Positions 39,789-48,876 of a stretch of DNA of 64,000 bases are shown piece by piece (position 1 is the stretch's first letter; each line of letters begins with the position of its first letter). The stretch is from an uncultured Oscillibacter sp. (lineage in GTDB: Bacteria > Bacillota > Clostridia > Oscillospirales > Oscillospiraceae), in NCBI GenBank assembly GCA_910578935.1, contig CAJTSM010000008.1, forward strand, positions 51,960-115,959. The letters run 5' to 3'. The position numbers and the translations under genes are program-made. Below the pieces are notes generated by a model. It made no database searches. It saw only the letters and a list, made by a program, of their open reading frames with translations, and was not told the DNA's origin.

Positions 39789-42227
39789 TTACTGCGGAAT
39801 TTCCTCCATGGTATAGCCTTCCACAATATCGCCTTCCTTGATATCGTTGAATTTCTCGATGGTCAATCCGCACTCGTAGCCGCTGGCCACTTCCTTGGCG
39901 GCGTCCTTAAACCGCTGGAGGGAGCCCAGCACGCCTTCATGGATGACGATGCCGTCCCGGACCAGCCGGATGGAGCAGTTGCGGACGATTTTGCCGTCCT
40001 GAACGTAGCAGCCCGCCACGGTGCCGACGCCGGAAACCTTGTAGGTCTGGCGGACCTCCGCATGGCCAAGCAGCGCCTCCCGGTATTTGGGGGCCAGCAT
40101 ACCCTTCATGGCGGCGGTGATTTCGTCGATGCAGTCATAAATGACCCGGTACATCCGCATATCCACGTTCTGCCGCGCCGCGCCGTCCCGGGCCGCCGCG
40201 TCGGGGCGGACGTTGAAGCCCACGATGATGGCGTTGGAGGAGGAGGCCAGCATCACGTCGGACTCGTTCACCGCGCCCACGCCGCCGTGGATCACCCGGA
40301 CGTTGACCTCGTCGTTGGAGAGTTTCTCCAGGGAGGCCTTCACCGCCTCCACGCTGCCCTGGACGTCGGCCTTGACAATGAGGGCCAGTTCCTTCCGCTC
40401 GCCGGCCTGGATCTGGTCGAACAGGTTCTCCAGGCTGACCTTCTGCACGGGGGCGGCGGCCTTGGCCCGCTCCTCGGCCTTGCGCTGCTCCACCAGCTCC
40501 CGGGCCATCCGCTCGTCGCTGACGGCGAAGAAGGGGCTGCCGGCGGTGGGGGCCTCGCTGAGGCCCGCGATCTCCACGGGAACGGAGGGGCCCGCCTCGG
40601 TGAGCCGCCCGCCCTTATAGTCCAGCATGGTGCGGACCCGGCCCACGGCGGTGCCCGCGATGATGATGTCCCCCTGCTTCAAGGTGCCGTTTTGCACCAG
40701 CAGGGTTGCCACGGGGCCCCGGCCCTTGTCAAGCCTCGCCTCGATGACGGTGCCCTGGCCCGCCCGGTTGGGGTTGGCCTTCAACTCCGCCATCTCGGCG
40801 GTGAGAGTCACCATCTCCAGCAGGTTGTCGATGCCAATGTTTTTCTTGGCGGAAATCTTACAGCAGATCGTTTCGCCGCCCCAGTCCTCGGGGACCAGGC
40901 CGTGCTCCGTAAGCTGCTGCATGACCTTGTCGGGGTTGGCGTTTTCCTTGTCGATTTTGTTCACCGCCACCACGATGGGGATATTGGCCGCTTTCGCGTG
41001 GGAGATGGATTCAATGGTCTGGGGCATAATGCCGTCGTCCGCCGCAACCATCAAAATGGCGATGTCCGTCACCATGGCGCCCCGGGCGCGCATGGAGGTG
41101 AAGGCCTCGTGGCCCGGGGTGTCCAGGAAGGTGATGGGCTTGCCGTTCACCTGTACTTGGTACGCGCCGATGTGCTGGGTGATGCCGCCCGCTTCGCCGG
41201 AGGCGACGGATGTGTTCCGGATTGTATCTAAGAGAGAGGTCTTGCCGTGATCCACGTGTCCCATAACCACCACCACCGGCGCCCGGGGGACCAGGTCCTC
41301 CGCCTTGTCCTCGGAGACGTCGATAAGCTTTTCCTCAATGGTGACCACGACTTCCTTTTCCACCTTGCAGCCCATTTCCTCGGCGATGAAGGCGGCGGTG
41401 TCATAATCAATCATCTGGGGCAGGGAGGCCATGATTCCGTTTTTCATCAGGGCTTTGACCACCTCCGCGCCGGTTTTCTTCATCCGGCTGGCCAGCTCGC
41501 CCACGGAGATCTCATCGGGAATTTGGACCTTGAGGGGGGCTTTCTTGGCAATCTCCAGCTGGAGGCGGCGCATTTTCTCCGCCTCGTCTTGGCGGCGCTT
41601 ATTGGAGAACACGGGGCCGCCCCGGCGCTGCTGGCCGCCCCGGACCTTCTCCCGGCCGGAGCGCTGCTGGCGCTGCATCCGTTCGCCCTGCTGTCCCCCC
41701 AGGGTTTCCAGGCGCTCGTCGTACTTGGCAAGGTTTACGTCGCCGCCCTTCCGGGTATCCACGATTTTCTTCTGAGGAACCCGGCTGGCGGGCCGCTGGA
41801 CAGGCTGCGCCTGCTGGCCCTGGTGCTGGGAAACGGGCTTGTTCTGTCCGCCCTGCTGAGGTTTTTGCCCCTGGACGGGCGGCTGCTGGCTCTGGGCCGC
41901 GGCGGGTTTGCCCGCCGGCTGGCTGGGGGCAGGCTGCTGTTTTTCCTGAGGGGGCTGGGGGGCGGGCTTTTTCTCCTCCGCCGGGGTGGGAGCCGCCGGC
42001 TGGGCGGCCTTCGCCTCCTGATAGGTTTCCTGGAAAATGACCTGGATGTTGGAAATAGGGTGGTCCTGGGTCAGGCGGTCAAAGATGATGGAGAGTTCCC
42101 GGTCCGTCAAAACCTGCATATGGTTCTTCGGGGCCGCGCCGTACTTGGTCAGGATTTCCGTGATCGTCTTGGTGGGAAGGCCGAAATCCTTCGCCACCTC
42201 ATGGACTCTGTATTTTTCAATAGCCAA
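39789..42227 (-). CDS. infB: translation initiation factor IF-2
   Basis: 812 aa GTPase that brings initiator tRNA to the 30S subunit. An N-terminal IF2_N helical domain (KYRVHEVAKDFGLPTKTI) is followed by a low-complexity linker rich in Gln/Pro/Ala (about 70-170). A second IF2_N domain follows, then the G domain with GHVDHGKTSLLD, DTPGHEAFTSMRARG and NKIDKE, and the beta-barrel/C-terminal domains. I chose TTG 42227 because GAGG lies 8 bases upstream; a GTG three codons earlier overlaps that RBS. Confidence 0.94.
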   Translation of the reverse strand: MAIEKYRVHEVAKDFGLPTKTITEILTKYGAAPKNHMQVLTDRELSIIFDRLTQDHPISNIQVIFQETYQEAKAAQPAAPTPAEEKKPAPQPPQEKQQPAPSQPAGKPAAAQSQQPPVQGQKPQQGGQNKPVSQHQGQQAQPVQRPASRVPQKKIVDTRKGGDVNLAKYDERLETLGGQQGERMQRQQRSGREKVRGGQQRRGGPVFSNKRRQDEAEKMRRLQLEIAKKAPLKVQIPDEISVGELASRMKKTGAEVVKALMKNGIMASLPQMIDYDTAAFIAEEMGCKVEKEVVVTIEEKLIDVSEDKAEDLVPRAPVVVVMGHVDHGKTSLLDTIRNTSVASGEAGGITQHIGAYQVQVNGKPITFLDTPGHEAFTSMRARGAMVTDIAILMVAADDGIMPQTIESISHAKAANIPIVVAVNKIDKENANPDKVMQQLTEHGLVPEDWGGETICCKISAKKNIGIDNLLEMVTLTAEMAELKANPNRAGQGTVIEARLDKGRGPVATLLVQNGTLKQGDIIIAGTAVGRVRTMLDYKGGRLTEAGPSVPVEIAGLSEAPTAGSPFFAVSDERMARELVEQRKAEERAKAAAPVQKVSLENLFDQIQAGERKELALIVKADVQGSVEAVKASLEKLSNDEVNVRVIHGGVGAVNESDVMLASSSNAIIVGFNVRPDAAARDGAARQNVDMRMYRVIYDCIDEITAAMKGMLAPKYREALLGHAEVRQTYKVSGVGTVAGCYVQDGKIVRNCSIRLVRDGIVIHEGVLGSLQRFKDAAKEVASGYECGLTIEKFNDIKEGDIVEGYTMEEIPQ

Positions 42228-42368
42228 ATAAAACACCTCGTTCGATTCCTCTCCATAAGCCCGTTTGAAAACCGGCGGAACCCGGCCCGGCGGCTTTCAG
42301 ACGGACTTGGGAGCGGAGAAATTTTAAAATAAACGGGCTGATGAGGCCCTGTGGACCGGGGCGGCACC

Positions 42369-43103
42369 TCAGCGTCCCCCGCCCTTGTCCCGGCCAAAAG
42401 GAGGCTTGGGCCGGGGAGTTCCCCCGCGCTGGGGCGGGCGTCCCGGTTTTCCGCTCCGGGGATGTTTCCCGGCGGGCCCCCGTTCGCCGGGGCAGTCCGG
42501 CCTCCCGCTTCGGGAGTGGGCTTTCCCCGGTTTTTCGCTGTAAGGGCGGCCGGCTCCGGCGGCCTTTCGCTTCCCGTTTTGGGTGGGGTTCCGGGGCTTT
42601 CCGGCCCGCTGTTCTCCCGGCTTCCGACCCTCTTGGGGGGAGTGGAACCGGTCCCCCCCCCGGCGGGGCTTCGGGGAGCGGGTGTCTCGTCCCTTGGGCG
42701 GCGGGGAGCGGCGGGGAGCGGCTTTCCGCTCTGCGGCCCGGCGGCGTTTCAAGTCCATCCGTGCGGCGGTTTCCCCATAGCGCGCCGGGTCCAGTTGAGC
42801 CAGCCGTTCCGCCACGGCGGCGGCGAGCCCCAGATCCGTCAGGGCGGCGATGGCGGCGCTGTCCCGGCCCAGGGCTTCTCCCAGTTCCGCTTTGGAAAAG
42901 GGGAGGACCAGCCGGAGACAGTGACTCTCTTCAGCCAGGTGCTCCGCCCGGCGGAGGGTGTTCCCCGCCGCGTCGGAGGCCGCCAGCAGCAGCCGCGCCT
43001 GTCCGGCTTTGGCGGCCAGGGCGGCGGGCTCTTCGCCCACGGCCAGCCTCCCCCCCCGGAGGGCAAGGCCCAGAAGGGAGAGAATTTTGTTGTTTCCGCT
43101 CAT
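42369..43103 (-). CDS. ylxQ: L7Ae/YlxQ-type RNA-binding protein with a long basic tail
   Basis: 244 aa. The N-terminal part (1 to about 105) is the YlxQ/L7Ae fold (ILSLLGLALRGGRLAVGEE, LLLAASDAAGNT). YlxQ is usually about 100 aa. Here a further 130 residues of Arg, Pro, Gly and Lys follow, with no predicted fold. The start overlaps the rnpM stop by 4 bases. The tail probably binds RNA, but this is inference. Confidence 0.85.
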   Translation of the reverse strand: MSGNNKILSLLGLALRGGRLAVGEEPAALAAKAGQARLLLAASDAAGNTLRRAEHLAEESHCLRLVLPFSKAELGEALGRDSAAIAALTDLGLAAAVAERLAQLDPARYGETAARMDLKRRRAAERKAAPRRSPPPKGRDTRSPKPRRGGDRFHSPQEGRKPGEQRAGKPRNPTQNGKRKAAGAGRPYSEKPGKAHSRSGRPDCPGERGPAGKHPRSGKPGRPPQRGGTPRPKPPFGRDKGGGR

Positions 43104-43372
43104 GTCCCGCCTCCCAGCTCCGCCTCCATGGCGTCGTAGACCTCAGGGGGGATGGCGGTTTCAAAGGCCCGCTCTAGGGCCCGGGATTTCCGGGCCTTTT
43201 TCAGGCAGACCGGGTCCGGGCAGACATAGGCCCCCCGTCCGGGCTTTTTCCCGGTGAAGTCCAGGCTGACCGCCCCTTCCGGGGAGCGGACCACCCGCAA
43301 AAGAGACTTCTTATCTTTCATCTCCCGGCAGCCAACGCATTGGCGCTGGGGGATTTTTTTGACCTTGGGCAT
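43100..43372 (-). CDS. rnpM: YlxR family RNase P modulator
   Basis: 90 aa, YlxR fold. The signature PQRQCVGCREMKDKKSLLRVVR at the N-terminus and GRGAYVCPDPVCLKKA in the middle are conserved. In Bacillus and Clostridia the protein binds and modulates RNase P (RnpM). It sits between nusA and ylxQ as usual. Confidence 0.93.
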   Translation of the reverse strand: MPKVKKIPQRQCVGCREMKDKKSLLRVVRSPEGAVSLDFTGKKPGRGAYVCPDPVCLKKARKSRALERAFETAIPPEVYDAMEAELGGGT

Positions 43373-43420
43373 AGGGGTCCCCCCTTTTTATGCGGCCGGC
43401 GAATTGCCGCCGCGCTGAAA

Positions 43421-44608
43421 TTATTCTTCAAAAGCCTCTGGGGCCTCTTCCTCCCCCAGGGCGTCCGGGACCTCTTCGGGGAAGAGCTCCTCGTCCTCCT
43501 CCGGCCGGTAGCTCTGGGGCTTGATGTCGATTTTATAGCCGGTGAGCCGGGCGGCCAGGCGGGCGTTCTGCCCCTCTTTGCCGATGGCCAGGGACAGCTG
43601 GTCGTCGGGCACCACGCAGCGGCAGGCCTTGCCCTCCTCCGCCATCCGCACGTCCACCACGTCGGCGGGGGCCAGGGCGGCGGCGATGAACTCGGCGGGG
43701 TCTTCGCTGTATTGAATGATGTCGATCTTTTCTCCCCGCAGCTCGTCGACGATGGCGGCGACCCGCTGGCCCCTGGGGCCTACGCAGGCGCCGATGGGGT
43801 CCACGTTCTCCTCCTTGGACCAGACGGCCATTTTTGTGCGGCTGCCCGCCTCCCGGGCAATGGACTTGACTTCCACGGAGCCGTCGAAAATCTCCGGGAC
43901 CTCCAGCTCAAAGAGGCGCTTCACCAGGCCCGGATGGGTCCGGGAGATCAGCACCTGGGCGCCCCGGGTGGAGTGGCGGACGTCCACCACGTAAACCTTG
44001 ATGTGCATACCCTCCTCCAGGGGTTCGCCGGGGACCTGTTCCCCAGGAAGCAGCAGCGCCTCGGTGGACTCCGCACCGGTGCCGATGCGGAGGGAGGCCG
44101 CGCCGTTCCGGGGGTCTATGCGGGTGACCACGCCGGTGAGGATTTCATGCTGCTTGGAGTTGAACTCGTCGTAGACCTTGCCCCGCTCGGCTTCCCGCAG
44201 GCCCTGAATGATGACCTGCTTGCCGTTTCCGGCGGCGATGCGGCCAAACTCCATTTTGTCCACCGGGATGTTCACCACGTCGCCGATCTCATACCGGGCG
44301 GAGATGGCCTTGGCCTCCTCCAGGGACATCTCGTTGAAGGGGTCCACATAGTCTTCTTCGTCCACCACGGTTTTGCGGATGAACATGCGAAGCTCTTTGT
44401 GGACCTCATCCGCCTCCACGACGATGTTCTCCTCCTCCACGTCCTTATGGTCCCGCTGATAGGCGGTGGTAATGGCCTTGATGACCTTCTCCAGCATGGC
44501 CTCCTTAGGAATTCCCCGCTCCTGTTCCAAAAGCTCCAGGGCTGCGAAGATTTCCCCGGGATTCATACCGGCGGGTTCCTTCTGCTTCTTGCCTCTCATC
44601 TTTGCCAA
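43421..44608 (-). CDS. nusA: transcription termination/antitermination factor NusA
   Basis: 395 aa, binds RNA polymerase and RNA to tune pausing and termination. The N-terminal domain (to about 130), S1 domain and two KH domains are visible. GACVGPRGQRVAAIVDELRGEKIDI marks KH1 and LAIGKEGQNARLAARLTGYKIDI marks KH2. The C-terminus is a short acidic tail, without the C-terminal repeat of enterobacteria. Confidence 0.95.
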   Translation of the reverse strand: MAKMRGKKQKEPAGMNPGEIFAALELLEQERGIPKEAMLEKVIKAITTAYQRDHKDVEEENIVVEADEVHKELRMFIRKTVVDEEDYVDPFNEMSLEEAKAISARYEIGDVVNIPVDKMEFGRIAAGNGKQVIIQGLREAERGKVYDEFNSKQHEILTGVVTRIDPRNGAASLRIGTGAESTEALLLPGEQVPGEPLEEGMHIKVYVVDVRHSTRGAQVLISRTHPGLVKRLFELEVPEIFDGSVEVKSIAREAGSRTKMAVWSKEENVDPIGACVGPRGQRVAAIVDELRGEKIDIIQYSEDPAEFIAAALAPADVVDVRMAEEGKACRCVVPDDQLSLAIGKEGQNARLAARLTGYKIDIKPQSYRPEEDEELFPEEVPDALGEEEAPEAFEE

Positions 44609-44658
44609 TTCTCCTTATCACATAATACATTTAATAAATAATAACAAATCGCGGGGAT

Positions 44659-45120
44659 TCAAAATTCAACCCGAAGACGGACCAGGGCAATGTCCTTTTT
44701 TTCAAAAGTCCGGGACGTCCCTCCGGCATCCACGGTGACGGACCCGGTTTCCGGATCATAAGCGGCAAGGACGCCGGGAATTTCCTTTTGCCCGTCCAGG
44801 CTCCGGTAGAGCTTCACCAGCACGGGGCTGCCCATAAATTTGACAAAATCCCCGGGACGCTTCAAAGCCCGCTCCGCCCCGGCGGAGCCCACCTCCAGGG
44901 TGTAGCTTCCCTCAATGGGGTCCGCTTCGTCCAAAAGATCCGAGAGCTTCCGGGACACAGCTTCGCAGTCCAGGATATCCACGCCGCCGTCCTTGTCCAG
45001 CAAAACCCGGAGATACCAGCTTCCGCCCTCTTTGACATATTCCACGTCCCAGATTGTACAGCCCGCTTCGGCAACGGCGGGAGCCGCCAGTTCGGCGGTG
45101 AGTTCGGTAATTTTCTTCAT
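44659..45120 (-). CDS. rimP: ribosome maturation factor RimP
   Basis: 153 aa factor for 30S assembly. Conserved AEAGCTIWDVEYVKEGG, LRVLLDKDGGV and the SAGAERALKRPGDF motif are visible. It is the first gene of the minus-strand operon and is preceded by a strong hairpin in the leader. GGAG precedes the ATG. Confidence 0.94.
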   Translation of the reverse strand: MKKITELTAELAAPAVAEAGCTIWDVEYVKEGGSWYLRVLLDKDGGVDILDCEAVSRKLSDLLDEADPIEGSYTLEVGSAGAERALKRPGDFVKFMGSPVLVKLYRSLDGQKEIPGVLAAYDPETGSVTVDAGGTSRTFEKKDIALVRLRVEF

Positions 45121-45175
45121 AGGGTTCTCCTAAACAATAGTACAACATTAAAAAGGTATCGGGGCTGAAAAACCG

Positions 45176-45214
45176 GCTCTTTTTGTTGGCCCTGTTTGGG
45201 CCAATAAAAAGAGC
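45176..45214 (-). promoter_or_regulatory. strong hairpin in the rimP-nusA leader
   Basis: GCTCTTTTTGTTGGCCC (45176-45192) pairs with GGGCCAATAAAAAGAGC (45198-45214), a 17-bp stem with one mismatch. On the minus strand it is followed by CGGTTTTT, so it may act as an attenuator for the whole operon. NusA, encoded two genes on, could be the sensor; that is speculation. Confidence 0.5.
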
Positions 45215-45265
45215 GGACCGCCGGCCCACTCCTTACCATAGCTTCCATCTTACTCTAACATATGC

Positions 45266-45294
45266 AATATACCACACCTCATGAAAAAGCGCAA
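45266..45294 (-). promoter_or_regulatory. promoter of the rimP-nusA-infB operon
   Basis: On the minus strand, TTGCGC (45294-45289) and TATATT (45271-45266) with a 17-bp spacer. Confidence 0.65.
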
Positions 45295-45338
45295 GCTTTT
45301 TTACAAATTTTCACGCTCTGTGGTCCCAAGACGGCGTT

Positions 45339-45361
45339 TCGCCAGTTTTATAACAGACTCT
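45339..45361. repeat. second copy of a 23-bp dispersed repeat
   Basis: Exact reverse complement of 12028-12050. Here only one end is present, with no facing copy nearby. Confidence 0.6.
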
Positions 45362-45439
45362 AAAAGAATGGGGAACCGGATTTCGGCGGGGAAGGAAAAG
45401 GGCCTCTTGAAAAAAAGAGGAAATGCGGCAAAATTTCTC

Positions 45440-45468
45440 TTGACACGGGGAAGATTTTCAATTATTAT
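45440..45468 (+). promoter_or_regulatory. promoter of the S10-spc-alpha operon
   Basis: TTGACA (45440-45445) and TATTAT (45463-45468) with a 17-bp spacer. It is the only strong promoter seen before rpsJ. Confidence 0.75.
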
Positions 45469-45623
45469 GTATGGGCATGCGGCGGAGAGGACATCCTCTG
45501 CGCCCCGCGACCGCGATGAACCGGGAGATTGCTCGAAAGAGGTAACTTCCGGGGAGTATGTCCGATAATCGGGCGGCTGAGAAAGGTCTGTACGCGAGCG
45601 TAGATCGCCGCGCCATGACGGAA

Positions 45624-45649
45624 CCGGCCTGCTTTGCGCCGGATTTTTT
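45624..45649 (+). terminator. terminator-like hairpin in the S10 operon leader
   Basis: CCGGC (45624-45628) pairs with GCCGG (45638-45642), followed by ATTTTTTC. The stem is short. It may be an attenuation site for ribosomal-protein autoregulation, as in many S10 leaders. Confidence 0.4.
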
Positions 45650-45754
45650 CATGAGCTGGAATGATACGCACGGCAGCGCGGACAGAAAAATTCTCTCGCC
45701 GTAGGTCGTCGAAGCCCTATTTAAAACGACGTACGAATTAGGAGGAACCTGAAC

Positions 45755-46066
45755 ATGGCACAGAAAGAAAAGATCCGCATCCGGCTGAAGGCTTACGATC
45801 ATCAGATGATCGACCAGAGCGCGGAGAAGATCGTGGAAACCGCCAAGCGCACCGGCGCTGAGGTTTCCGGTCCCATCCCCCTGCCCACCAAGAAGGAGAT
45901 TATCACGATCCTGCGCTCCGTCCACAAGCATAAGGACAGCCGGGAGCAGTTCGAGCGCCGGACCCACAAGCGGCTCATCGACATCGCCAAGTCCTCTCCC
46001 AAGACCGTGGAGGCCCTGATGGCCCTGGAGCTCCCCGCCGGCGTGGATATCGAGATCAAGCTGTAA
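45755..46066 (+). CDS. rpsJ: 30S ribosomal protein S10
   Basis: 103 aa, full length, 30S head protein that also acts as NusE in antitermination. IRIRLKAYDHQMIDQSAEKIV and PLPTKKEIITILRS are conserved. It heads the cluster. AGGAGG precedes the ATG. It is followed by an unusually long 277-bp gap before rplC. Confidence 0.97.
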   Translation: MAQKEKIRIRLKAYDHQMIDQSAEKIVETAKRTGAEVSGPIPLPTKKEIITILRSVHKHKDSREQFERRTHKRLIDIAKSSPKTVEALMALELPAGVDIEIKL

Positions 46067-46343
46067 GACCCCCATTACTATGTTGAACCGCTGTCCACGT
46101 CCCAGAAGACGGCTTTCCGGAACTTCCCCGGAAGACTTCCGCTTTCTCTTGAAATTCCCGGCGCAAACCAGCAAAGCGTTTGCGGCGGGAAAAGGAGGGA
46201 GGAACGGAGCGCGCGGAATTTTCCGCGAAGCGGGAAATGTGGCGGAGCGCAGTTTTTTCCGACGTGGGCGGGTCAAGTTGGCCGGAACGGTTCCCAATGG
46301 CCGGGACCGGTCAACCAATAACCTTATTTAAGGAGGAGCATAC
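46067..46343 (+). other. 277-bp non-coding gap between rpsJ and rplC
   Basis: No ORF with an RBS is seen, apart from the AAGGAGG of rplC at the end. It holds imperfect GC-rich hairpins, including CGGTTCCC...GGGACCG near 46287-46309 and a GCGCGGAA/TTCCGCG stem near 46210-46226. A gap this long between these two genes is uncommon. Confidence 0.45.
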
Positions 46344-47063
46344 ATGAAAGCGATCATCGGCAAAAAAGTGGGCATGTCCCAGATTTTTGACGAGAACGGC
46401 CATGTGATTCCCGTCACGGTCATCGAGGCGGGCCCCTGCGTGGTCGTGCAGAAGAAGACGGCTGAGAAGGACGGCTATGAGGCCGTGCAGCTGGGCTTTG
46501 AGGACGTGGCGGAGCGGAAGCTCACCAAGCCGGAGCTGGGCCACCTGAACAAGGCGGGCGTGGCCCCCAAGAAGCACCTGAAGGAGTTCAACCTGGAGAA
46601 CGCCGCCGAGCTGAGCGTGGGCGACATTGTCAAGGCCGACGCCTTCGCCGCCGGGGACTTCGTGGATGTCACCGGCACCAGCAAGGGCCACGGTTTCCAG
46701 GGCGTTGTCAAGCGCCACGGCGCGGCCGTGAAGCGCAACACCCACGGCGGCGGCCCCGTCCACCGGCATCAGGGTTCCCTGGGCGCCGGCACCACCCCGG
46801 GCCACATTGCCAAGGGCCGCGACGGCGCGGGCCACATGGGCGTGGACCAGGTCACGGTTCAGAACCTCTCCGTCGTCAAGGTGGACCCCGAGCTGAACAT
46901 GCTGGTGGTCTGCGGCGCGGTGCCCGGCCCCAAGGGCGGGCTGGTGACGATCAAGTCCACCGTCAAGGTCCACAAGGTCAAGCAGGCCGGCGCGGACATC
47001 AGCAAGAACCCGCAGAAGGCTTCCGGCCGCAACCCGCAAAAGGCCTCCGCCAGAAACAAGTAA
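46344..47063 (+). CDS. rplC: 50S ribosomal protein L3
   Basis: 239 aa. L3 places a loop near the peptidyl-transferase centre. Conserved GKKVGMSQIFDE and the loop HGGGPVHRHQGSLGAGTTPG are visible. The protein is about 30 residues longer than usual owing to a C-terminal tail containing a duplication, NPQKASGR then NPQKASAR. Confidence 0.95.
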   Translation: MKAIIGKKVGMSQIFDENGHVIPVTVIEAGPCVVVQKKTAEKDGYEAVQLGFEDVAERKLTKPELGHLNKAGVAPKKHLKEFNLENAAELSVGDIVKADAFAAGDFVDVTGTSKGHGFQGVVKRHGAAVKRNTHGGGPVHRHQGSLGAGTTPGHIAKGRDGAGHMGVDQVTVQNLSVVKVDPELNMLVVCGAVPGPKGGLVTIKSTVKVHKVKQAGADISKNPQKASGRNPQKASARNK

Positions 47064-47081
47064 GAAAGGGGTGCTGAATTA

Positions 47082-47705
47082 ATGTCTACTGTAAAAGTAT
47101 TGAACATGGCCGGCGCGGAAGTCGGCACTGTGGAACTCAATGACGCCGTTTTCGGCGTCGAGCCCAACGAGTCCGCCGTTCATGAGGTTGTGAAGAACCA
47201 CCTGGCCAATTGCCGTCAGGGCACCCAGAGCGCCCTGACCCGGGCCGAAGTTTCCGGCGGCGGCAGAAAGCCCTGGCGTCAGAAGGGCACGGGCCACGCC
47301 CGCCAGGGCAGCACCCGGGCGCCCCAGTGGACCCACGGCGGCATCGTCTTCGCGCCGAAGCCCCGGAGCTACCGCTATGTGCTGAACAAGAAGGTCCGGC
47401 GCCTGGCCCTGAAGTCCGTCCTCTCCGCCAAGGCTGCCGAAGGCTGCCTGGTGGTGATCGACGCCATTAAGCAGACGGAAATCAAGACCGCCGATTTCCG
47501 CAAGTTCCTGAGCGCTGTCAAGGTCGACGGCAAGGCCGTGGTGGTGACCCCCGCCGTGGATGAGATTGTCGTCAAGAGCGCCCGGAATCTTCCCGGCGTG
47601 CTGACCACCCCCGCGGCGCAGCTGAATGTCTATGACATCCTCAACGCCAAGTATCTGGTGGTGGATCAGGCCGCCCTCGCCAAAATCGAGGAGGTGTACG
47701 CGTAA
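47082..47705 (+). CDS. rplD: 50S ribosomal protein L4
   Basis: 207 aa. GGGRKPWRQKGTGHARQGSTRAPQW is the L4 loop that reaches the exit tunnel. In other bacteria L4 autoregulates the S10 operon. The stop overlaps the rplW start (TAATG). Confidence 0.96.
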   Translation: MSTVKVLNMAGAEVGTVELNDAVFGVEPNESAVHEVVKNHLANCRQGTQSALTRAEVSGGGRKPWRQKGTGHARQGSTRAPQWTHGGIVFAPKPRSYRYVLNKKVRRLALKSVLSAKAAEGCLVVIDAIKQTEIKTADFRKFLSAVKVDGKAVVVTPAVDEIVVKSARNLPGVLTTPAAQLNVYDILNAKYLVVDQAALAKIEEVYA

Positions 47706-47998
47706 TGACCGCATACGATATCGTGATCCGCCCCATCATCACCGAGCGGGCTATGGCCGGAGCCGCCGGCAAGAAGTACGTCTTTGAAGTGGCTAGGGAC
47801 GCCGGCAAGGTGGAGATCAAAAAGGCCGTGGAAGAAATCTTCGGCGTGAAGGTCGCCGCCGTCAACACCCTGACGGTCCCCGGCAAGGAAAAGCGCATGG
47901 GCGCGGGCCGTCCCGGACAGACCCGGACCTGGAAAAAGGCTTACGTCCAGCTGACCCCCGATTCCAAGACCATCGAGTTCTTCGAAGGCATGGTCTGA
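47705..47998 (+). CDS. rplW: 50S ribosomal protein L23
   Basis: 97 aa, exit-port protein and docking site for trigger factor and SRP. IVIRPIITERAM and the long loop around KRMGAGRPGQTRTWKKAYV are present. Confidence 0.96.
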   Translation: MTAYDIVIRPIITERAMAGAAGKKYVFEVARDAGKVEIKKAVEEIFGVKVAAVNTLTVPGKEKRMGAGRPGQTRTWKKAYVQLTPDSKTIEFFEGMV

Positions 47999-48023
47999 TT
48001 CTACGGAAGGAGTGTAACGACAA

Positions 48024-48860
48024 ATGTCTATTAAAACTTTTAAGCCGACGACTCCCTCCCGGCGTCAGATGACGGTTTCCGGATTCGACGGCATTGACAA
48101 GAAGGCCAAGCCCGAGCCCAAGCTCACCGAAACCCTGAAAAAGAGCGCGGGCCGGAACAGCTACGGCCGCATCACCGTCCGCCACCGGGGCGGCGGCAAC
48201 AAGCGGAAGTACCGTGTCATCGACTTCAAGCGTGACAAGCACGATTGCTTTGCCACCGTCCTCCGCCTGGAGTACGATCCCAACCGCTCCGCCAACATCG
48301 CCCTCCTGGAGTATGAGGACGGCGAGCGCCGCTACATTCTGGCCCCTGTGGGCCTGAAGGCCGGCGACAAGGTGGAGTCCGGTCCCAGCGCCGATATCAA
48401 AGAGGGCAACGCCCTTCCCCTGGCCAACATCCCCGTGGGCACCATGATCCACAACATCGAGCTCCATCCCGGCAACGGCGCCCAGCTTGTCCGCTCCGCC
48501 GGCACCGCGGCCCAGCTCATGGCGAAAGAGGGCAATGACGCCCAGATCCGCATGCCCTCCGGAGAGGTCCGCATCGTCCGGACCAACTGCATGGCCACGA
48601 TCGGCCAGGTGGGCAACATCGATCACGCCAACATCAACATCGGCAAGGCGGGCCGCAAGCGCCACATGGGCTGGCGTCCCACCGTCCGGGGCTCCGTCAT
48701 GAACCCCTGCGACCACCCCCACGGCGGCGGCGAGGGCCGCGCCCCGGTTGGCCGCCCCGGTCCCGTGACCCCTTGGGGCAAGCCGGCTCTGGGCTACAAG
48801 ACCCGGAAAAAGAAGAACCCCACCAGCAAATTCATCGTCAAGCGCCGCAACGAGAAGTAA
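48024..48860 (+). CDS. rplB: 50S ribosomal protein L2
   Basis: 278 aa, needed for subunit association and peptidyl transfer. GRITVRHRGGGNKRKYR and NPCDHPHGGGEGRAPVGRP (with the conserved His) are visible. Confidence 0.97.
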   Translation: MSIKTFKPTTPSRRQMTVSGFDGIDKKAKPEPKLTETLKKSAGRNSYGRITVRHRGGGNKRKYRVIDFKRDKHDCFATVLRLEYDPNRSANIALLEYEDGERRYILAPVGLKAGDKVESGPSADIKEGNALPLANIPVGTMIHNIELHPGNGAQLVRSAGTAAQLMAKEGNDAQIRMPSGEVRIVRTNCMATIGQVGNIDHANINIGKAGRKRHMGWRPTVRGSVMNPCDHPHGGGEGRAPVGRPGPVTPWGKPALGYKTRKKKNPTSKFIVKRRNEK

Positions 48861-48876
48861 GGGAGGCAGATGAAAC

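Larger units (their letters stand above)
45121..45754. other. 634-bp divergent region between the nusA and S10 operons
   Basis: Contains the minus-strand promoter and leader hairpin (45176-45294), a dispersed repeat (45339-45361), the S10 operon promoter (45440-45468) and a 280-nt S10 leader with a terminator-like hairpin (45624-45649). I see no gene in it. Confidence 0.6.
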
